Numbered from the stretch's first letter, positions 33,209-43,574 are shown. The stretch: 64,000 nt of DNA from Paenibacillus sp. NAIST15-1 (GCF_001894745.1 NZ_BBYF01000001.1:682001-746000), one strand, 5' to 3'. Made by a program: numbers and translations. Notes: generated from the sequence alone by a model not told the origin.

Positions 33209-34480
33209 TCATGCAGCAGCCCCAACGCGTCTGGTCATTGCCCAAAAAAGGAGAGCTGCTGCACTGACTGAGGCTCCAAGCAAGCATACGCCGCCCCAGC
33301 CATAATGTGCATAGACATGGGTTGAAGCAATTGAGCCGCTTGCGCTGCCGATCGAATAAAACACCATGTATCCGGCAGTTAGTCGACTGCGCGCCTCCGC
33401 GCGCAAAGGAAGGGTCATCGTCTGATTCGTGACGTGTACGGCTTGCACCGCCAAGTCCAGCAGAACTATGCCAATCATTAATGCGAATAAGGACTGCTCC
33501 GTATAGCGGATGAACAACCATGAGAGCAGCAGTAGAACCAGAGAAAAGCCAGTCGTTCTCTGTCCATAGCCTCGATCAGCCAGCTTCCCCGCCCGAGCTG
33601 CCGCTAACGCTCCGGCAACACCTGCCAGTCCAAACGCCCCGATAGCACTGTATGAAAGCGATAGCGGCGGGGCACTAAGCGGCAGTACGAGTGAAGTCCA
33701 CAAAATGCTGAAATCAGCAAAAATCAGCAGCGCCAGGACAGAGCGGATACGCAGCATCCGTTCTTGTACAAACAACGTAATCACGGATCCGAGCAGCTGA
33801 GCATAGGACAGTGACCTGACCTCACGCTCATAATGGGGCAGCACTCTAGCAAACATACAAACGATAAGCAGCAGCATCACGGCGGAGACCAGATATACGG
33901 CACGCCAACCTGCAAGATCCGTTACAATACCGGCAATGGACCTTGCAAGCAGAATGCCGATGACAATTCCGCTTGTGACCATGCCAACGACGCGTCCTCG
34001 TTCAGCGGGGGCAGCCATCGTTGCCGCTAGCGCCACAAGCGTCTGCGTCACTACGGCAAGCAGCCCCACCAATGCCATGCCAACAAATAGAACGGTGCTG
34101 GTAGGAGCCGTTCCCACGATAACGAGAGCAATCATGGACAATAGCATCTGTCCAATAATTAACCGACGTTGGTTCAACATATCTCCAAGTGGTACCAGCA
34201 GAAGCAAACCCACCCCATAAAAGATCTGAGTGATCGTAATCACGATGCCAATGAGCGAATGCTCAATACCAAACTCAATCGACAGCTGATCGAGCAGTGG
34301 CTGAGCGAAGTAGATATTGGCGACAGACATGCCGCAAGCTGCTGCAAACAACAGAATCACATAACGAGACATCGTCGTTCGCTGATCAGAATCAGACGTA
34401 AGCTGTGAATCCTGTGCGGAATTTCCCTTGGTATGGGCATGAATCTCTGCCTTTTCTAGAACCTCCTTCATGTTGGACAC
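33209..34480 (-). CDS. MFS transporter (YnfM-like efflux pump)
   Basis: 423 residues. A cytoplasmic N-terminal tail of about 35 residues precedes 12 membrane helices: ANIYFAQPLLDQLSIEFGI in helix 1, then GVGLLLLVPLGDMLNQRRLI with the MFS motif A (G-D-x-x-x-x-R). GTG at 34480 has GGAGGT upstream. It is divergent from a TetR-family gene 241 nt away, the typical arrangement for a repressed drug-efflux pump. Substrate unknown. Confidence 0.85.
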   Translation of the reverse strand: MSNMKEVLEKAEIHAHTKGNSAQDSQLTSDSDQRTTMSRYVILLFAAACGMSVANIYFAQPLLDQLSIEFGIEHSLIGIVITITQIFYGVGLLLLVPLGDMLNQRRLIIGQMLLSMIALVIVGTAPTSTVLFVGMALVGLLAVVTQTLVALAATMAAPAERGRVVGMVTSGIVIGILLARSIAGIVTDLAGWRAVYLVSAVMLLLIVCMFARVLPHYEREVRSLSYAQLLGSVITLFVQERMLRIRSVLALLIFADFSILWTSLVLPLSAPPLSLSYSAIGAFGLAGVAGALAAARAGKLADRGYGQRTTGFSLVLLLLSWLFIRYTEQSLFALMIGIVLLDLAVQAVHVTNQTMTLPLRAEARSRLTAGYMVFYSIGSASGSIASTHVYAHYGWGGVCLLGASVSAAALLFWAMTRRVGAAA

Positions 34481-34687
34481 ACTTTACCTCCATTCGCTTA
34501 ACTTAGTGATTATTATACTGTACCGATCGATATGTTATAATTCCCAGTAAATATAGCTCACGCCAACTCTTATTGTCAACAAGTATATTTGACCTCATTA
34601 GCGTTTGTTGAAATGTCCATCCTCTCTCAATTAGGATAGTCCGACCTATATTTGACAAAAAGAACAGCAAATCATAAAATAATAGCA

Positions 34688-34699
34688 TACTGGTCAGTA
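34688..34699. promoter_or_regulatory. Candidate TetR operator
   Basis: TACTGGTCAGTA is an inverted repeat (TACTG-N2-CAGTA) 22 nt before the TetR start, in the divergent promoter region shared with the MFS gene. Confidence 0.55.
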
Positions 34700-34721
34700 C
34701 GTAAAAAGAGAGGTATGTATT

Positions 34722-35303
34722 GTGGCAAGAACTCGTGAATTTGACGAAGGTAAAGTATTAGATGCGGCTATGCAGCTATTTTGGGAGAAGGGATATGAGG
34801 CTACCTCGTTAAGCGATTTAACCTCCAGAATGGGTATTCAGCGCCCTAGCATATACGCTGCCTTTGGAGACAAAAAAGAATTGTTCGAAACTGCGCTACG
34901 CAAATACATGATGTCCCGGGCTTCTGAGACACGTGACAAGCTTCAAAGCCACTCTTCTGTCAAAGAAGCATTTGCTGCGTTTTTTGCAGATGTGGTTGCT
35001 GAGGAATACGCAGGTGATTGCAGTCGGGGTTGTTTTTGCATTAATACCATGGTCGAACTTGCGCCTCATGATGAGAAATTCGAAATTCTAACAAGAGAAC
35101 ATCAAATGTACTTGTCTGTCATTTTTCAAGAAACGATAGAACGCGGGATTCAATCAGGCGAGCTCGATGCCCATATAGAAGCGAAGGCTTTGTCACAAGC
35201 GCTCATCATCTCGCTAATTGGACTGACTGTTATGTTGAAGTCTCGTCCACAGCAATCATTTATTGATAATGCGATCAGAGCGACGCTTGCGTTGCTGAAG
35301 TAA
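34722..35303 (+). CDS. TetR/AcrR family transcriptional regulator
   Basis: 193 residues. TetR N-terminal domain at 5-55: VLDAAMQLFWEKGYEATSLS, RMGIQRPSIYAAFGDKKELF. The C-terminal part includes DCSRGCFCINTMVEL, as in the TetR_C_33-like group. GTG start at 34722 with AGAGAGG upstream. Presumably represses itself and the divergent MFS pump through the palindrome at 34688-34699. Confidence 0.9.
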   Translation: MARTREFDEGKVLDAAMQLFWEKGYEATSLSDLTSRMGIQRPSIYAAFGDKKELFETALRKYMMSRASETRDKLQSHSSVKEAFAAFFADVVAEEYAGDCSRGCFCINTMVELAPHDEKFEILTREHQMYLSVIFQETIERGIQSGELDAHIEAKALSQALIISLIGLTVMLKSRPQQSFIDNAIRATLALLK

Positions 35304-35330
35304 TGTAATGTAGGTCGTCTAGGAAATGAA

Positions 35331-35375
35331 AAAGCAGCAGTCTAGCACCCGAATAAAGTACTAGACTGCTGCTTT
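35331..35375. terminator. Bidirectional terminator
   Basis: AAAGCAGCAGTCTAG and CTAGACTGCTGCTTT form a 15-bp perfect stem between the convergent TetR and DJ-1 genes. Confidence 0.85.
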
Positions 35376-35452
35376 CTATTTTCAACTGCTGATATATCTC
35401 TCTGTTCTAATCCTCGCCTGTCTGTATCCAGACCTGATAGACGTATTGCAAT

Positions 35453-36109
35453 TTATAAATTCGGCTCCTGCTGTGAGAACTGTTGAAGCATTCCTCTTAT
35501 CTGTTCTACCAATGGGGCCGGCGCTTTATGGGGCGAACCTGCATCAAACGGAGGCTGAGGATCATATTCCAAGATCAACTGCACTCCTTTGCTTATCTCT
35601 TCACCCATTTCCCAGGCTACCAATTGGAGTGCCATATCGATACCGGAAGAGATGCCGGCCGCTGTGACGATTTTGCCATGGCGAACCACTCTCTCATTTG
35701 TTGGAATGGCTCCAAGCGAACGAAGCAGTTCGAAGGATCCCCAATGACTTGTCGCCTTGGCACCATTCAACAAGCCAGAAGCACTCAAAATCAAGGAACC
35801 GTTGCACACCGATGTCGTCCAAGTCGTGGTCTCATGCAATTGGCGTATCCAATTCAACGTCGCTTCATCATTCATCGGAGCTTTATAGTTTGGCGGGCTG
35901 CAGCCAGGCACGACAAGAATATCAGCTGAAGTAATCTCCGAGAAGCAGTAATCGGCATGCATATAGCCCATTTTTGAATCTAATTTAATCAACCCTTTTT
36001 CTTTGGCGACAAACTTCACTTTGCATTTCATTGTAGCCGCAAATACTTCATAGGGCCCAATTGCGTCTAAGGCTGTGATTCCATCGTATAGCATGATTGC
36101 GATTTCCAT
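35453..36109 (-). CDS. DJ-1/PfpI family protein
   Basis: 218 residues with the glutaminase-like DJ-1/PfpI fold. N-terminus IAIMLYDGITALDAIGPYEV contains the conserved Asp/Glu region, ILVVPGC precedes the active site, and the nucleophile elbow is TTSVCNGSLIL with Cys at about residue 101. Members include isonitrile hydratases and GlxA-type regulators; this one lacks an AraC domain and could be an isonitrile hydratase-like enzyme. GGGAGAGG precedes the ATG. Single gene. Confidence 0.8.
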   Translation of the reverse strand: MEIAIMLYDGITALDAIGPYEVFAATMKCKVKFVAKEKGLIKLDSKMGYMHADYCFSEITSADILVVPGCSPPNYKAPMNDEATLNWIRQLHETTTWTTSVCNGSLILSASGLLNGAKATSHWGSFELLRSLGAIPTNERVVRHGKIVTAAGISSGIDMALQLVAWEMGEEISKGVQLILEYDPQPPFDAGSPHKAPAPLVEQIRGMLQQFSQQEPNL

Positions 36110-36382
36110 CCAAGACCTCTCCCTCGCGCAGATGTTTGATGCGTATCAACACAGAGTATACCATACCCCCCTATAGTATATAGGTGTCAATACTGTGAAA
36201 CCACTGCCGGGTATAATGGTCTTTCAAGTAGCCGGATGGAATTTCTCGCCCTACACGAAGCACACCTAAATCAGCTCAACATCTTCACAACTGGAAAATA
36301 ACGTGTACATTCACTACGCACCACCTGCGGCTCGATCAGCAATGTTATCCCCAATAATGCGCTCGCCCCTGACAGCTCTTAC

Positions 36383-37480
36383 CTAAATCTGCAGCATTCG
36401 ATCCAGCGCCTTAACAGCATCGGCCTTGATCGATTTTGGCACCGTAATGATGCCTACCGGCTTGCCTTGGTCAATCTGCTCCAATGACCAGAGCAAATGA
36501 GGCAGGTCGATCCGATTCATCGTTAAGCACGGGCACATATTCGGATTGAGCGATTCAATCTGCTTATCCGGGTGAGTATGGATGATGCGGTTCACGAGAT
36601 TCATTTCCGTTCCGATGGCCCACTTCGTTCCGGGTTCCGCAGCATTGATCGTATCAATGATATACTTCGTGGATCCTGCATAATCCGATAACGCAACGAC
36701 TTCACGCGAGCATTCAGGGTGAACGATAATGTGAATCTCTGGATCTCGCTCCCGAACACTGCGAATATTGTCTACCGTGAACTTCTCATGTACTGAACAA
36801 TGCCCCTTCCATAAGATAACCTGAATGGCTTGCACATCCTCACGATCTGTCACCAGCTCGCCCAGCTCCGGATCCCACAACGCCATGTCGTGCAGCGAAA
36901 TGCCCAGATCATAAGCCGTATTCCGCCCTAGATGCTGATCCGGCAGGAAGAGGATTCGCTCCTTCTGCTTGAACGCCCATGCCAATACTTCCTTCGCGTT
37001 AGATGAAGTTACTGTCGCGCCTCCATGTCGGCCAACGAAGGCTTTAATCTCAGCCGATGAATTGACATAGGTTAACGGAATAATGGTGTCTCCATACACT
37101 GCCTGCAGACGTTCCCACGCCACCTCGGTCTGCTGCATATTGGCCATATCCGCCATCGAACAGCCAGCACGCATATCTGGGAGCACAACGACTTGACTCG
37201 GAGATGACAGCATGTCAGCTGTCTCCGCCATGAAGTGAACACCGCAAAAGACAATAAACTCCGCATCTGTAATTCGCTGAGCAAGCTGCAGCGAATCCCC
37301 AGTAATGTCGGCAAACTGAATGACCTCATCTTTCTGATAATGGTGGCCGGGAATCAACAATCTCGAGCCGAACCGCTGCTTGATATCACGCACCCGCTGC
37401 TCCATCTCTTCCACACTCAGCCGCTTATAGTGCTCAGGCATCATGCCATGTTCGCCTCTCATCGCTTCCAATATGGACAT
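36383..37480 (-). CDS. nadA: Quinolinate synthase A
   Basis: 365 residues, the longer Bacillus-type form. Condenses iminoaspartate with dihydroxyacetone phosphate to quinolinate using a [4Fe-4S] cluster. Cluster cysteines are visible: C79 in [13 protein letters not shown], one in HPECSREV and one in [14 protein letters not shown]. Substrate-binding HHYQKDE near residue 46. GGGGGAGAG precedes the ATG. Last gene of nadB-nadC-nadA. Confidence 0.95.
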   Translation of the reverse strand: MSILEAMRGEHGMMPEHYKRLSVEEMEQRVRDIKQRFGSRLLIPGHHYQKDEVIQFADITGDSLQLAQRITDAEFIVFCGVHFMAETADMLSSPSQVVVLPDMRAGCSMADMANMQQTEVAWERLQAVYGDTIIPLTYVNSSAEIKAFVGRHGGATVTSSNAKEVLAWAFKQKERILFLPDQHLGRNTAYDLGISLHDMALWDPELGELVTDREDVQAIQVILWKGHCSVHEKFTVDNIRSVRERDPEIHIIVHPECSREVVALSDYAGSTKYIIDTINAAEPGTKWAIGTEMNLVNRIIHTHPDKQIESLNPNMCPCLTMNRIDLPHLLWSLEQIDQGKPVGIITVPKSIKADAVKALDRMLQI

Positions 37481-37502
37481 CGTCTCTCTCCCCCTCTTTT
37501 CC

Positions 37503-38336
37503 TTAACGAAGTTCTACATCCATGCTAATGTCTAGACTGTGTACCGAATGAGTCAAAAATCCGAGCGATATATAATCTACACCTGTTCCCCGATACTGGT
37601 GAAGCGTGTTGAACGTAATGCCGCCTGATGCCTCAGTTATGATGCTTTCTGGTGTTAATGATGCGAAGTGCTTCACTTCTTCCGGTGAGCGGTTATCGAA
37701 CATAATGACATCTGCCTGCGCTGCAATGGCCTCCAACAGCTGTGCCTCCGATTCAATCTCTACCTCAATCCGAATCATGTGGCCGGCATAAGATCTCGCT
37801 CGTCTAACCGCCTCTGTGATCGAGCCGCAAGCCGCAATATGATTGTCCTTGATCATAATGCCGTCATATAGACCGAAGCGATGATTATAGCCGCCGCCTA
37901 CACGCACCGCATACTTGTCGAGCATGCGCAGACCCGGCATCGTCTTGCGCGTATCACAAATTCGGGTATGCTCGTTATCGAGCAGCCGAATCGCTTGTCG
38001 CGTCTGAGTCGCAATCGCAGACATGCGCTGCAGCAAGTTCAGGACAACGCGCTCTCCAGTCAGCATTGCTCCCGCAGATCCTTGTAAGACTGCTATTGGT
38101 TCTCCCTTAGATAGAGAGTCCCCATCTCGCTTCTGCAAGGAAATCTGAATCCCCTCTGACATTAGCCGAAAGCCCTCTGTAATGACATCCGTCCCTGCAA
38201 GCAATCCGTCCGCTTTACTTTTAATAACCGCTTCGCACTGTTCGCCGTCAAATAGAAATGACGATGTCTGATCCCCGCTTCCGATATCCTCCGCATAGAA
38301 GGATTCCAGCAGCCGTCTTAACTGAAAACGTTCCAT
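37503..38336 (-). CDS. nadC: Nicotinate-nucleotide pyrophosphorylase (carboxylating)
   Basis: 277 residues. Converts quinolinate and PRPP to nicotinate mononucleotide. Motifs: [10 protein letters not shown] near the N-terminus, [34 protein letters not shown] and [15 protein letters not shown]. Overlaps the end of nadB by 19 nt, indicating coupling, and is followed after 22 nt by nadA. Confidence 0.95.
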   Translation of the reverse strand: MERFQLRRLLESFYAEDIGSGDQTSSFLFDGEQCEAVIKSKADGLLAGTDVITEGFRLMSEGIQISLQKRDGDSLSKGEPIAVLQGSAGAMLTGERVVLNLLQRMSAIATQTRQAIRLLDNEHTRICDTRKTMPGLRMLDKYAVRVGGGYNHRFGLYDGIMIKDNHIAACGSITEAVRRARSYAGHMIRIEVEIESEAQLLEAIAAQADVIMFDNRSPEEVKHFASLTPESIITEASGGITFNTLHQYRGTGVDYISLGFLTHSVHSLDISMDVELR

Positions 38337-40015
38337 GATGGCACAATCCTTTCGTTACGCACAATTTGAGTTCCTGTCAGGGAATGGACAATTTGTCTAC
38401 TTCCCCAATTATGATAATCACGATTCGGACAATCGCTCCGGTAATGAGCCCCGCGGCTCTCCTCCCGCAGCAAAGCAGACTCGGTAACAAGTTGTGCCAG
38501 CTGCCACAAGTTCGCAAGCTCCAACTGGTCCCTTGTGATTTTTTGCACTTTTAAGGCCTGTGTCGGCATCTCCATTAACCACTGCTTCATGCCCTGCAAT
38601 TGTTCCCGATTCCGTTCAATTGCTGCTGCCGCCGTCATTCTACGCTGAAGCTCAGCAAGCGACGTCTGCGGAACCTGTATCGAAATGGAGTGCTGCACAT
38701 TACCATCAACTATTTCAGCCTCGACTTCTTTAGCCATGCCTACTTCGCCAGTAATTGCTGCTTCACCCGTGAATGCTCCAGTCGCTCTGGTTCCTCTGAC
38801 AACGTTTGCCTCTACCTCGTCGGCCCGTGATCCCAGTTTCCCGAGTTCACTCGCACGAATTCGCATTGCCGCCCTGCGCCCTGTAACTAGTGCTTCCAGC
38901 AATGAATTGCTTGCTAGACGATTAGCTCCATGGAGTCCGTTGCAGCCGGCTTCCCCAATCGCAAATAATCCGTGAATACTGCTCTCTGCCCATTCATTAA
39001 CTTGAATGCCCCCCATGAGGAAGTGCATGCCCGGGGCTACTGGAATCCGTCCCTTCTCCAGATCTACACCAGCTTCTTCACAAAGTCGCGTAATACTCGG
39101 GAAGCGACTTCGAAACTCTAGACATGCTTGAATATCTATATACACCGCATGCCCTTGCCGCATCTCTTCATGAATCACTCGAGCTACGACATCACGTGGA
39201 GCCAAATCCTTAAGTTCATGTCTGCCTTCCATAATCCGGCGGCCATGCTCGTCAATTAACACACCGCCTTCCCCGCGCACCGCTTCCGACACTAGTCCAT
39301 AGCTGCGGTCGTCCTTCACAAGCAATGTCGGATGAAACTGCATGAATTCAAGATCCGTTAGATGCGCTCCTGCACGATAGGCCAGCATTAGCCCATCGCC
39401 GGTTGCAATCTGATGATTGCTGTGATGGCGATACAGGCTGCCACATCCTCCTGTGGCTAACACGACATGATCAGCATGAAGCGTCTCGATCTGCCCTTCC
39501 TTGCTTCGGAGAACAACACCATTGCAGTGCCCTTTCTCCACAAGAAGATCAATTACAGTAACATATTCACGGATTTGAACATGACTCGGGATCTGCTGCA
39601 GCAAATACTCCACCAGCATCCTGCCAGAGGCGTCACCGCCAGCATGAAAGATCCGATTCGCACGATGAGCACCTTCACGTCCAAGCATTAGCCTGCCATC
39701 GCGATCACGGTCAAAAGGAAACTGAGCCTCTACAAGCTCAAGCATAATCTCCTTGCCCTCCCGAATGACCGTCTGCACCATGTTCAGGTCGTTATGCCCC
39801 GCTCCGGCTTCAAGTGTATCTGCGATATGACTAAGCATCGTATCATCTGGCAAGTAGGAGGTAGCAATCCCCCCTTGTGCCAGAATCGAGTTGCTGTCTG
39901 ACACCGTTCCCTTGGTTAATACAGTTGCGTGTATATGTGGAGGCAGCGAGGATAGTAACGACAGTGCCGCGACTCCAGAACCCACAACAATAACGGAGTG
40001 TTCTCCCTTTTCCAT
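38318..40015 (-). CDS. nadB: L-aspartate oxidase
   Basis: 565 residues, FAD flavoprotein that oxidises L-aspartate to iminoaspartate. The FAD-binding start VIVVGSGVAALSLL, ILAQGGIATSY, the catalytic region HFLMGGIQVNEWAESSIHGL and ANRLASNSLLEALV are typical. It is longer than most NadB (about 530) because of a Thr/Gly/Ala/Glu-rich insertion at about residues 398-440. GAAGTGAAGAG precedes the ATG. First gene of the NAD synthesis operon, divergent from the nifS-like gene and nadR. Confidence 0.95.
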   Translation of the reverse strand: MEKGEHSVIVVGSGVAALSLLSSLPPHIHATVLTKGTVSDSNSILAQGGIATSYLPDDTMLSHIADTLEAGAGHNDLNMVQTVIREGKEIMLELVEAQFPFDRDRDGRLMLGREGAHRANRIFHAGGDASGRMLVEYLLQQIPSHVQIREYVTVIDLLVEKGHCNGVVLRSKEGQIETLHADHVVLATGGCGSLYRHHSNHQIATGDGLMLAYRAGAHLTDLEFMQFHPTLLVKDDRSYGLVSEAVRGEGGVLIDEHGRRIMEGRHELKDLAPRDVVARVIHEEMRQGHAVYIDIQACLEFRSRFPSITRLCEEAGVDLEKGRIPVAPGMHFLMGGIQVNEWAESSIHGLFAIGEAGCNGLHGANRLASNSLLEALVTGRRAAMRIRASELGKLGSRADEVEANVVRGTRATGAFTGEAAITGEVGMAKEVEAEIVDGNVQHSISIQVPQTSLAELQRRMTAAAAIERNREQLQGMKQWLMEMPTQALKVQKITRDQLELANLWQLAQLVTESALLREESRGAHYRSDCPNRDYHNWGSRQIVHSLTGTQIVRNERIVPSWNVFS

Positions 40016-40080
40016 ATCTCTTCACTTCTTTATTTCGAAAATAAGTGCATGAACTTTACAAACAAATAATCATATAATAT

Positions 40081-40100
40081 ACATGTGTCTTTACACCTGT
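40081..40100. promoter_or_regulatory. Candidate NadR/NiaR operator
   Basis: ACATGTGT, 4 nt, ACACCTGT form an inverted repeat close to the ACAGGTGT half-site I recall for NiaR (YrxA). It lies in the nadB/nifS-like divergent region, 65 nt upstream of nadB, where binding would repress NAD synthesis when niacin is present. Confidence 0.55.
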
Positions 40101-40250
40101 ATTGACAGTAAATCTGATACAACATTACAATAAGCTCAGTCACTTTGCAAGCAAGGATTTTGATAAAGGCAACTCATTCCTGGATAGACATGGGAAAAGT
40201 GACTGCATGATGAGTAACAAATAACAAGAATATAAAGGGGACTTTCACCG

Positions 40251-41396
40251 TTGATATATTTGGATTACGCCGCTGCTGCACCTATGGATGAACGTGCGCT
40301 GCACCTACTAACCGAATTAAGCCGCGAAGCATACGGCAATAGTCACAGCCTTCATGACACAGGCGGCCGTGCAGCAAATGTGCTGGAATACTGCCGAGAG
40401 AAGCTGGCAAGTATGATAGGCGGAGTTAAGGAAGGCATATATTTTACGAGCGGAGGATCGGAGTCGAATCTATTGACGATTCAATCCATTCTCAAAGGGT
40501 TGCCAGAGGGGAGAAAGCATCTTGTCACAACAGTAATGGAGCACGCCTCCATCCGTAATGCCCTTTCCTATCTGGAACGGCTAGGGTACCGGGTGACGCT
40601 CATTGAGCCGAATGCGGGAGGCATCATTACGAAGGAAATTCTTGAACAAGCACTTGAACCGGACACAGGCTTAGTATCCATTCAGCATGCCAATTCCGAG
40701 ACAGGAATTGTGCAGCCGTTGGCTGATCTGTCGCCTCTACTCAGAGCACGAGGCATTTTCCTGCATAGTGATATGGTTCAGACATTTGGCAAGCTCCCGA
40801 TTGATATCCGCCAGTTGGGGGTCGATGCCTGCTCGCTGTCCAGCCACAAAGTGTATGGCCCCAAAGGGGTGGGAGCTTCCTACCTTCATCCACGAGTCCC
40901 TTGGCAGCCTGTCCTGCCAGGAACCAACCATGAACGAGGCTTTCGCGCGGGCACAGTCAATGTTCCCGGTATTGGCGCCTTCGTGACTGCTGCCGAGCAT
41001 TGCGTGGAGCATCAAGCTAAGCTGTTCTCACACTTCCGGCAGCTTTATACTTATTTGTTCACCCAAGCTGGGCGGCTTGGAATTCCACTCACCCCTGCTG
41101 TTAACGAACAATACGCCGAAGTTGCTCCACATATTGCCGGGTGCCTCTTTGACGGGATGGAGGGCCAATATGTTATGCTAGAATGTAATCGCAACGGAAT
41201 CTGCATTTCGACCGGAACGGCCTGTGCAGCAGGCCATCAGGAGCCTTCCCCCTCTCTTGCGGCTATTGGACTTCGCAAGGAGGAAGCGCTTCGGTTTATC
41301 CGCATTTCCTTCGGCAGATCCACAACAACTGAGCATCTGGACCGCCTGTTAACATTGCTGGCGTCCTTGAAAGGAGCAAATCCAATTGGCGACTAA
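40251..41396 (+). CDS. Cysteine desulfurase, NifS-like, of the NAD locus
   Basis: 381 residues, PLP-dependent. N-terminus IYLDYAAAAPMDERAL, EHASIRNAL, NSETGIVQPL, the PLP-lysine region SSHKVYGPKGVGA and the persulfide loop STGTACAAGHQEPS mark a NifS/IscS-type enzyme. In Bacillus the nifS gene next to nadBCA supplies sulfur for the NadA cluster, and the same arrangement is seen here. TTG start at 40251 with AAAGGGGA upstream. Its 3' end overlaps nadR by 11 nt. Confidence 0.92.
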   Translation: MIYLDYAAAAPMDERALHLLTELSREAYGNSHSLHDTGGRAANVLEYCREKLASMIGGVKEGIYFTSGGSESNLLTIQSILKGLPEGRKHLVTTVMEHASIRNALSYLERLGYRVTLIEPNAGGIITKEILEQALEPDTGLVSIQHANSETGIVQPLADLSPLLRARGIFLHSDMVQTFGKLPIDIRQLGVDACSLSSHKVYGPKGVGASYLHPRVPWQPVLPGTNHERGFRAGTVNVPGIGAFVTAAEHCVEHQAKLFSHFRQLYTYLFTQAGRLGIPLTPAVNEQYAEVAPHIAGCLFDGMEGQYVMLECNRNGICISTGTACAAGHQEPSPSLAAIGLRKEEALRFIRISFGRSTTTEHLDRLLTLLASLKGANPIGD

Positions 41397-41928
41397 CATC
41401 AAGCTGACAGGCGAAGAGCGCCGAACGAAGCTGCTGGATTGGCTGAAGTCCTCCTCTCCACTCACAGGAACCGAGTTGGCCCAACGAGCCAATGTATCAC
41501 GCCAAGTAATCGTGCAAGATATGACCTTGCTAAAGGCGCGCAATGAACCCATTCTCGCGACTAGCCAAGGATACGTATACATGGATCAAAGCACAAAAGA
41601 AAACGCCTCGTTGTTCGAGCGAGTAATTGCTGTTCAGCACGCACCCGAGCAAAGTGAGGAAGAACTGCTGCTTATCGTCGATTATGGCGTAGGCGTCAAG
41701 GATGTTATCGTGGAACACCCCATATACGGGCAAATCTCGGCACAAATCCGCGTTAATACCCGCAAAGAGGTATATGATTTCATGAACAATATCCGCAGCA
41801 GCGGAGCAGCCTTCATCTCAGAGCTTACGAATGGAATTCATCTCCATACCTTGACCTCCCCAAGCAAAGAGCGATTGGATGAAGTATGCGAAGCGCTCAA
41901 AAAGGTCGGGTTCCTTATTACGGACTAA
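41386..41928 (+). CDS. nadR: Transcriptional repressor of NAD biosynthesis (NadR/NiaR, YrxA type)
   Basis: 180 residues: an HTH_11 winged helix at 8-60 (RRTKLLDWLKSSSPLTGTEL, AQRANVSRQVIVQDMTLL) and a C-terminal 3H domain named for three conserved histidines, with VEHPIYGQIS and GIHLHTL. 3H domains bind niacin and metal. TTG start with AAAGGAG upstream, overlapping the nifS-like gene. It represses nadBCA and niacin-uptake genes in relatives. Confidence 0.92.
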   Translation: MATNIKLTGEERRTKLLDWLKSSSPLTGTELAQRANVSRQVIVQDMTLLKARNEPILATSQGYVYMDQSTKENASLFERVIAVQHAPEQSEEELLLIVDYGVGVKDVIVEHPIYGQISAQIRVNTRKEVYDFMNNIRSSGAAFISELTNGIHLHTLTSPSKERLDEVCEALKKVGFLITD

Positions 41929-42014
41929 GCACAGGCACATTCTTACGGATAGAGGTCTAATTGACGTCTACATAGTTGCTGTGAGACAAAGAGATTCTCG
42001 ATAATGGTAAATGA

Positions 42015-42057
42015 AAAGCGGCAGTATCAGGAATGTCGAATCCTGAGCTGCCGCTTT
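42015..42057 (+). terminator. Terminator after nadR
   Basis: AAAGCGGCAG and CTGCCGCTTT with an inner CAGGA/TCCTG stem, 87 nt after the nadR stop. Confidence 0.75.
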
Positions 42058-42171
42058 CCGATATATACATCTTCATGACGCTAACATCACGAGCAACACG
42101 AACATCATGCTTTACTTCTACAGGTCATCAACCTGTGCAGGCCTTGTATAGAACTAGAACTCAAGATCATC

Positions 42172-43335
42172 CTACTCTACTGTGATGCGCAGAGATACTT
42201 GTTTGCCGCCATATGAAAAGGTAAGGACTGCCTTCCCTTTACTTACTGCAGTAATCATCCCTTGATTGGCAGTCGCCTTGCCGTTCGACTTCGACTTGGC
42301 AAGTGACGTGACATCAGACGTGTTACCGCTGCTGTATACTGCCTGTACTCGATAGCTCGTCGACTGATGAGGCGCAAGCTTCGCCGTCGATGCCACAACG
42401 GTCAGCTTTTTCAACTTTGGTGTGACTTGAACCGGGATTTCAAACGTACGATCACCGTACACGCCCACAATTCTCGTCGTTCCCTCCGTAAGTCCTTTTA
42501 CGCCGGAAACGGTTACTTTGGCAATTTGATCATTGCCGGACTTCCATGCTATCTTGCCAGCAAGAGACACCTTTTTGCCGCTCGATAAAGTGCCGATTAC
42601 TTTAATGGGCTTTGCAGCTCCCGCTTCCACCACGAGAGATGTAGGCTGAACATCAATACTCACCAAGTTTTCCTGTAGTACAACGGGAAGAGTTACACCT
42701 TTCCCTCCATAATACAGTTTTACGCTGACGCTTCCCTTTGGCTGCCCCACCGCCGTAACGACACCGCTGCCAACATCGATGCCCTGACCTGACGCTTTCG
42801 CCGTCACCTGTGAAGTTACATCTCTTGTGCTCCCGCCCGCATAGACCGCTTGAACGGAAAAAGCCGCAGACTTCCCGGGAGACAGTACCACCTTCGTAGG
42901 AGTTACAATTAGTTTTTTAATCGTAGCAGTAACGTGTACGGAAATATCGAACCTTTGTTGACCATATACGCCTGTAACGATCGTACTTCCTTCCGCCACT
43001 CCTTTAATCGTTGCCCCGCTCATTTTCACAACTTGCTCATTGCCTGACTGCCACTGCACCTTCGATCCAAGCGATACTTTTTTGCCATTAGATTCATATC
43101 CGTATACTTTAATCGACTTTGAGGAACCCGCACCTAATGTGACAGAATTAGATGGACTCACGTCATATTTCACAAACTCCTTAACGGAACCTGGCTGATT
43201 GCCGTATGTCACTGACACCGCATCGCTCTGGGCATGTAAACTTGTTGGGCATGATAAGGCTAGGATAAGCATCGAACAAACGATGAGCCACCCAATGCCA
43301 ATGCGGCCTTTTCTAACTTCCAATACTGACTTCAT
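42172..43335 (-). CDS. Secreted protein with bacterial Ig-like repeats
   Basis: 387 residues. A signal peptide with a basic start (RKGRIGIGWLIVCSMLILAL) is cleaved near LHAQS. The mature protein consists of four Ig-like (BIG2-type) modules in two larger repeats: KKVSLGSKVQWQSGNEQVVK in the first corresponds to KKVSLAGKIAWKSGNDQIAK in the second, each ending GVYGxRxFxIxVxVT. No enzyme domain or sorting motif is present. Likely a surface or extracellular adhesion/matrix protein. GAGAGGAG precedes the ATG. Confidence 0.8.
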   Translation of the reverse strand: MKSVLEVRKGRIGIGWLIVCSMLILALSCPTSLHAQSDAVSVTYGNQPGSVKEFVKYDVSPSNSVTLGAGSSKSIKVYGYESNGKKVSLGSKVQWQSGNEQVVKMSGATIKGVAEGSTIVTGVYGQQRFDISVHVTATIKKLIVTPTKVVLSPGKSAAFSVQAVYAGGSTRDVTSQVTAKASGQGIDVGSGVVTAVGQPKGSVSVKLYYGGKGVTLPVVLQENLVSIDVQPTSLVVEAGAAKPIKVIGTLSSGKKVSLAGKIAWKSGNDQIAKVTVSGVKGLTEGTTRIVGVYGDRTFEIPVQVTPKLKKLTVVASTAKLAPHQSTSYRVQAVYSSGNTSDVTSLAKSKSNGKATANQGMITAVSKGKAVLTFSYGGKQVSLRITVE

Positions 43336-43574
43336 AATTTCTCCTCTCTCAACAATTAGGTTCTCTTTGTATAGCTAACGATTAGACTATGGTGGAATCA
43401 AAAAAGTTCACCTGTCCAATTATTTACTATATTATTTATTAACGGCTTATCGTGAGAAAAAGTGAACATCTCGCACGCGGTATAAGGTTTCCTTCTCAAT
43501 CCTCCAGCTAGGTTATGTAAGAAACTACTGCAAAGAAAATCAATCTTGATGAAGATTACTCATTGGCACAAAAA

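Noticed and set aside
42172..43335. Repeat pattern that could be taken for a DNA repeat array or CRISPR
   Set aside because: The periodicity is at protein level (Ig-like modules) and the DNA copies diverge; no short identical repeats with spacers.
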